The notes beneath the pieces were generated by a model. The model ran no database searches and was not told where the DNA came from. It saw nothing but the letters and a program-made list of their open reading frames with translations. This document shows, one piece after another, positions 51,726-56,916 of a stretch of DNA of 56,916 nucleotides. The first letter of the stretch is position 1, and each line of letters opens with the position of its first letter. The stretch is from Chara braunii (Eukaryota > Streptophyta > Charophyceae > Charales > Characeae): NCBI GenBank assembly GCA_003427395.1, contig BFEA01000485.1:406888-463803 (forward strand), in the 5' to 3' direction. The translations under genes and the position numbers were made by a program.

Positions 51726-52528
51726 ACCTGGGGTGAAGTCCCACTGCCGAAGTTAAGTTTTCTCAACGCTGAGCTTTCTATCACGTGTGGCATGGTGGGA
51801 CGACGCTCTGCCGTTGATGTATTGAGAATCTAAGGGTACCGAAATACAGGAGAATAACCTATTAGATTTTGTCGTTTTTTAGATTTTTTCTTTGGTGTGA
51901 AATCCGTTTTGTCGTATGCTTTGGCCCTTTCTGTTTGGGCAGGAAAACATTTTAAGTTTACAAAACTACCCTACCCCCCCCAAGGTTGATTTCTCAACTT
52001 ATGGGCCTCGCTGTACTACTCTCGACATGCACAAAAAACAAAAATCATGGCCGTGTATCTTTCCATATTCTGTCGGAAGATTCACTCTCGTTTTGCGCAT
52101 TTCGAGAGTAGTGCAACGAGGCCCTATGCGTCTCTCTTTTTTTCGTTTTTTTAGACATCATTACACCTTGAAATGGAGGAACGCTGACAGTTGTTTTTGA
52201 CTCTCTGGCATCAAACTCTCTTTCTTCTTTGGGCAATGAACGCATCTGGCCATCCATGTTATCCCTGTCCATTTTAAAAATGGTGACCACCTGTCCCCTC
52301 ACCACGGGAAGTATCCTTTTTCCACGGAGACATTTGCTCCGGCTGTGCCGGACGTGTTTCATTTCTCCGAGTTACGTAATAAAAAAAAAAAAGGAGAAAA
52401 ACTGTTTCTAGCGTTTTTTTTCTAGTTTTTTTATTTCTTGTTTCAAATTTATTACTCTCAAAATGGTGTCACATGGTTGCGCTTTCTAAACTTAAACTTG
52501 GGCGGTGGGACTTCACCCCTAAGGCCGG
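51726..52528. mobile_element. Inverted-repeat element, about 800 bp, with an internal hairpin
   Basis: GGGGTGAAGTCCCACTGCC near 51731 pairs with GGCGGTGGGACTTCACCCC at 52501-52519, and weaker pairing continues inward. Inside, arms 52003-52030 and 52096-52124 pair well (GGGCCTCG.TGTACTACTCTCGA). No transposase frame. No clear target duplication. Confidence 0.65.
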
Positions 52529-52739
52529 TAAGCTCAATGATGATATCTCAAGGCAAAACACCTCGTTACAAGAGAAAAAGGAGAATGAAAAATAAAAAAA
52601 AGAGGAAAACAGAAAGGAAGGTTTTTGTTTTCTGTTTCTTATGGGTAAAACTTCAGTGGGGGGGTGGCTATTTGAGGTGATAAGACCACAGAGAATTGGT
52701 GAAAAGCAGATGGGTTGGGTCCCACGACAGGGAAGACCC
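52529..52739. other. Unassigned A-rich DNA
   Basis: Nothing recognised. Confidence 0.4.
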
Positions 52740-52915
52740 AATGGATCTAGGCTACCAAAGTGGCCCGGGACCACTTGCCCGGCCAGGCCCCAAAAAAAAT
52801 TCAAAAATTAAAAATTAACAATTAGTTTTTAATTTTGATTTTAATTTTAAATTTGGTAAGGAATTTCGATGTGACCCTGAGAGAAAATTTGTTCAGTATG
52901 GCTTGGATAGTAAAT
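52740..52915 (-). repeat. Dispersed repeat, inverted partner of 4375-4530
   Basis: AATTTCGATGTGACCCTGAG and AGTGGCCCGGGACCACTTGCC match the reverse complement of the 4375-4530 copy in the same order. Confidence 0.7.
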
Positions 52916-52959
52916 CCAGATGGTCTGAAGTGAAAAAATAAAATAAGAGAGTGTGAGGA

Positions 52960-53800
52960 GGCCGCACGAAATGAGCGCTAACACAGCGGCGGTGGCGGCG
53001 CCCGGTCGTCGGAGGCGGCTGCGTAGGTAGTGACGTTGAGACGTGGTGACGCTGATCTTTCACGTGGCGCCTACCCTGCCAGGCTCCATAGCTGTGTGAG
53101 AGCTATGGCGACAGTGCCTTGGCGTAACCTTGCCCTTGAGTGGGGAGGGAGTGCTCTGCACTCATCGCCTTGGCATACTGGCAGTCTTATGCTCTATACG
53201 TGAAGTCTAATACCAACTAATATACTTGACAGTATCCAGATACCAGAGGAGCCGTCCTCCCCTTGAGCCTCCTGCTCGTAAGGGGGGGCTCCTTTTTCAA
53301 TACCTAAAGGCCGGGCGTGGGACACACAGGACAAGGAATTTCGTTCGCCTCGGTCATAAAGAAAGCATGGATGGCGAGGCGGCGCATCTAGACGCAGTGG
53401 GAGAGCGTATGGCTGCGGTGGCAGCGCTTCGGCTCGTTCAAGGACTATAGCAAGACTCGGTTGTCTTATCTATCCCTTCACCATCTAAAGACCGTGTTTT
53501 CACGTCACGACAGAAACGCTGGACTGCTTTTCTCATTAGGAAAGTTTGGAAGCGGAGCGGCATATCTGGACGCAGTGGGTGAGAGTGCGGCTGCGGTGGC
53601 AGCGCTCCGGCACACTTAAGGACTGCAGCAAGTCTCGCTGGAGTATCTTCGCCGCAAGGCAGTATGTTGTTCACTTGTTACGTTGGTTGAGTCTGCCATA
53701 GGTCACCCAAGCCTTGAGTGGTGCAGGGAGTGTTCCACACTCGACCTACGACCATCCTGAAACCTTGCGGTTCATGCATATAAATACGACAGTTTCTGGA
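52960..53800. repeat. Near-tandem repeat region, GC-rich start
   Basis: GACGCAGTGGG.GAGAG...GGCTGCGGTGGCAGCGCT.CGG and AAGGACT..AGCAAG.CTCG blocks occur at about 53390 and 53570. CCTTGAGTGG...AGGGAGTG occurs at about 53130 and 53713. The units look like about 180-bp and longer repeats. No protein recognised. Confidence 0.55.
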
Positions 53801-54239
53801 ATTGAATATGATGAAGATATGAGTTTCTGTTGGGTTTGTGACGCCTCAGAGTCTTATGGAGTTTAGAGTTGTTTTGCAGTTGAACTTTGTAATTTGCTTT
53901 TGTTGATTAGTGTCACTTGCCTTATTTGACATCGTGGGGAATTTTGAAGTCGTTTGGGTTTTTACTTGTGGTAAGCTCCTGGGATATTCCCGCTATTGAT
54001 GGTTTTCATAGTTTATTTTGGACGGGGAGTGTTTTTCGTTCGACCCTTGTTTTTTTGGGATTTCCGGCGCACTATTTTCCGTCAAAATACTTACGGTAGT
54101 ATCGGGGAAATCAATATATATGTCGAAGTTGTTTTGGGTCTTGATATGTGGTAAGCTCCTGGGATTTTCCTGCTGTGATCGATTTTTTCAGGGTACTCTG
54201 TCTCTTAGGATACATCGTAGTTTATTTCGTATGAGAGAT
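53801..54239. repeat. Direct repeat, about 180 bp apart
   Basis: GAAGT.GTTTGGGT, then GTGGTAAGCTCCTGGGAT.TTCC, occurs at about 53946 and 54126. Rest unassigned. Confidence 0.6.
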
Positions 54240-54495
54240 GATTGCAGGTTGACTAACAGTTGTTGTCTGGCGGTGTTGAGGCCTTCCTCCTCCCTCTGGG
54301 CCGTTCTCGAGGTAAAGAGGTTACAGTAATATTTGGCCGCGTAATCCACGACTTCGTATGGGTTCGTGGCCCGGGGCTGGTTGTTATCAAGGGGTTGGGA
54401 GAGGGAGTTGATGGTCGCTTGCCTACCTCTGGCCTTGGCTTTTGCAAAAAAAGTTTTAGCCATCGTGCCCTCTGTGTGTATCCTCTTGATTTTTG
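54240..54495 (-). mobile_element. LINE-C fragment, segment before the RT core
   Basis: Minus-strand protein RIHTEGTMAKTFFAKAKARG, then NPYEVVDYAAKYYCNLF. The same segment lies at 55916-56127 in the larger LINE-C piece, nearly identical in DNA, so this is a second partial copy. The frame ends at about 54240. Confidence 0.8.
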
Positions 54496-54574
54496 TTTGG
54501 ACTACTTGGACGACCAGGCCGAAGCGTGGAGAGTCCAAGCAAAGATCAAGAGGATACACACAGAGGGCACGTCC
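54464..54574. repeat. Inverted repeat formed by opposed LINE-C pieces
   Basis: GTGCCCTCTGTGTGTATCC (from 54464) pairs with GGATACACACAGAGGGCAC (to 54572), continuing through CTCTTGAT/ATCAAGAG to TTGGACT/AGTCCAA. The plus-strand arm (54496-54574) encodes the same LINE segment, AKIKRIHTEGT, as the minus-strand neighbour. Confidence 0.85.
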
Positions 54575-56127
54575 TCAGGGTCCAGCACTGCCAACCCTCC
54601 CTGCGCCCGGGGCTGGGCAATGTATTTCCATGCCACTCTGGAAATAAAGGTGTTGTCTTCATGATTGTTTTTCCAGATATAGGCAGCTGCCGCTCTTCTT
54701 AGTTTTTGCAGGTGTTTAGGGTGGATCGGCCAGCATGCCGCTTTGTACCATATGGTCGAAAAGATTGCGGTATTTATTGCGAGGGCTCTGCCGACGATGG
54801 AGGTATGCAGGCCTTTCCATCTTGCTAGCGATGCCAGAGCTTCTTCCACCAATGAGGCTCCATGGTCCTTCTAGGGGCCAAGCGCCGTCAGACGGACGCC
54901 CAATATACGAATTGCCTCCTCCTTTGGTTTCCATGATACGGCTGGCTCTGGCGGCAGGGCATTCCCCAGGCCCTCGGGGTGTAACCACCACCCCTCTGTC
55001 TTGGATCCCCAATTGACCACCATATCTGAAGCAACGGAGAAAACCTGAATGGTGCGCAGCAAGGCGTCTATTGAGGTTCTAATGGCCTTTATGAGGACCG
55101 TCAGGTCGTCAGCAAACATGGAGGTCATGGGGATGAGGTGATGGGGGATCTCAGGTACATCAATCTTTTCTATTTCTGGATTCGCCCTTATGGTAGCAGC
55201 CAACGCCTCCATGACGATAACGAAGAGNAGGGGGNCAATNGGGTCACCTTGCCTAACCGAGCGTTGGAGAGGGAATGGGTTAGACAGGTGGCCGTTAACC
55301 ATTATGTTAGTTGTGGCTGTGCGGTGGAGAGTGTCCACCCATCTCCGGATGTTAGGCCCAAAATTCATTTTAAGAAGGCATAGGTCAAGGAATGTCCAGT
55401 CAACATGGTCATACGCCTTCTCAAAGTCAATGAAGAGGACTGTCGCTTCCTTACCCCTCTGGCGCGCATATTTCACAGTCTCATTCATAGTCTCATTCAC
55501 CAATAAGATATTATCTTGTATGTTTCGTTCCGGGATGAATCCGGACAGATCAGGGTGGATGAGGTGTTTCATGTTAGGTAGCATGCGATTTGTCAGTGCT
55601 TTTGCTACTATCTTATAGGGGACAGGCAACAGCGTGATCGACCTATAGTTTCTGATTTCCTCTTTTGCCCCTTTCTTATATAACAGTGTAGTGACCCCTT
55701 GGTTGAGAAGACCACCAAACGTACCCTCTGTAAGGACTGCGTTTATATACTCCATAAGGTCGGTGCCTAGTACAGCCCAAGTAGCTATCCAAAATTCTTT
55801 AGGAAAAGAGTCCAGGCCGGGTGTTTTCTCATCCTCCATCTGTTGGAGCGCCGTGTATATTTCAGAGGAGGACAGAGGAGCATCCATCTCTTCCTTTTGG
55901 GCATGAGAGAGCGTGGATTGCAGGTTGACTAACAGTTGCTGTTTCGCGGTGTTGAGGCCTTCCTCCTCCCTCTGGGCCGTTCTCGAGGTAAAGAGGTTAC
56001 GGTAATATTTGACCGCGTAATCCACGACTGCGTATGGGTTCGTGGCCCGGGGCTGGTCATTATCAAGGGGGTGGGAGAGGGAGTTGATGGTCGCTTGCCT
56101 ACCTCTGGCCTTGGCTTTTGCAAAAAA
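54575..56127 (-). mobile_element. LINE-C fragment with RT core, minus strand
   Basis: Minus-strand order: FFAKAKARG (56110), KTPGLDSFPKEFW, LYKKGAKEEIRNYRSITLLP, motif A LFIDFEKAYDHVDW, motif B SVRQGD (Ns at 55228, 55235, 55240), motif C FADD (55105-55116), GSKTEGWWLHP. A frame change near 54860 follows, then RRAAAAYIWKNN and AQGGLAVLDPED, ending about 54575. The RT core is open over about 400 codons and keeps its catalytic aspartates, the best kept RT in the window. The endonuclease is missing. It is joined head to head with the plus-strand piece at 56128. Confidence 0.88.
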
Positions 56128-56916
56128 GTAGCCCAAATAATCCAACATAGATGGGAGAGGGACTCGGTGCTCCCTTCGATCGACTGGGGTCAATTTACGT
56201 GGGCGCCATATACAAACATAATGCCTATCTCACATAGGGCCCTCCAATGGCAAATCCTGTACCGTTGCCTCCCAACTCCAGACTGGCTCGTTTCCAGAAC
56301 ACAGTTGGAGCAGAAAGGGTGTCTCTCCCCCATTTGTAAGTACTGTGGTAGGTCTGCTCAACCCAAGATAGCCACAATGGAACACTGTCTCTTAGCCTGC
56401 CTGCTGGCCGCCCAGATCTGGAGATGGTGGGATGCGGCATGGTACCAGCTAACGGGCTTCCTTTACCCATGGGATCTGCCACTGCTCCTCCTTGGAAAAC
56501 ATACAGGAGACCCTCCTGCATGGACACCATATGAGACTAATTTGTTCCAAATAACAAAGTTGGAACTCCTTATGGTAATCTGGAGAGCGCGCTGTTCATG
56601 TGAAAGGCACACAAATGCCTTCGGTTTCATCCAGGCCAAGGAACACATAGCAGACTATCTACACGTAACAACTAAAGCGGCATGGGACAAACTGACTGCC
56701 ACCAAAAAACTAATTCAGGAGGACCCGCTCCTCTCTGCTACGATGAAAAAACAGAAAGTGGAGGAAGCCACAAACCGGTTCTCTGAACAGTGGCTGGGAC
56801 CCCGAAGAATCGTGGCCGACATAGACGACTCACAAATCAAATGGAAGCACTGGAGAATGGATGAAAGAAGCTGGCCCCTTAGATCCCTTACTGACTTCCC
56901 GGTCCCCTCAGCCCCC
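56128..56916 (+). mobile_element. LINE-C fragment, C-terminal domain, plus strand, runs off the window
   Basis: An open frame without a start codon from VAQIIQHRWERD (56128) to the window end. It contains ALQWQILYRCLPTPDWL and the zinc motif CKYC...EHCLLAC (about 56333-56400), then IWRARCSCERH and SEQWLGPRR. It is uninterrupted for about 263 codons. It begins 3' of the part present on the minus strand next door, so the two pieces look like one LINE with an inverted 5' part. Confidence 0.85.

Overview
This is a eukaryotic, almost certainly plant-lineage, nuclear contig that is very rich in repeats. The best evidence is one intact gene for a PRT1-type N-degron ubiquitin ligase (RING-RING-ZZ), an architecture known from green plants, plus a nuclear copy of mitochondrial nad4 whose protein closely resembles land-plant and streptophyte nad4. 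LINE C-terminal zinc domains, tRNA-derived SINEs and a plant-style TATA/pyrimidine-patch promoter fit the same picture. A charophyte alga such as Chara is my guess for the source; the sequence alone does not prove it. Nothing bacterial or viral was recognised.

Layout. 1-9579 holds a LINE remnant with a structured 3' tail, a 536-bp inverted-repeat element, a tRNA-headed SINE, stacked hairpins, a degenerate LINE and a foldback element. At 9580-9617 lies a perfect Nextera mate-pair junction adapter, so the two sides may not be neighbours in the genome. 9618-14112 holds a LINE 3' half, a foldback element and the PRT1-like gene. 14113-17530 is microsatellite DNA, the nad4 insertion, a degenerate minisatellite and a second foldback element. 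17560-24090 holds three more LINE fragments and a promoter-like GC-rich stretch with a 74-codon ORF. 24360-30330 holds two copies of a TA-flanked 105-107 bp MITE, a U6 snRNA/tRNA chimera, tandem repeats and a 2.3-kb TIR element. 30331-56916 is dominated by four LINE-B copies, a LINE-C in an inverted arrangement, SINEs and an inverted-repeat element. A 350-base N gap sits at 31307-31656.

How the repeats work together. Two separate 3'-tail systems are visible. Tail A ends LINE-A copies and is also found on short elements (around 8800, 9630, 24040, 25590). Tail B ends LINE-B copies and short elements (around 800, 23550, 25450, 37450, 37850, 39600, 42150, 44870, 45320, 51600). This is the usual sign that short elements borrow a LINE's reverse transcriptase through a shared 3' end. 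Tail B contains a hairpin whose stem sequence changes completely between copies while pairing is kept; this is the most novel-looking signal in the window.

All LINE copies seen are truncated, frameshifted or internally deleted. The PRT1-like ORF is the only confident protein-coding gene.
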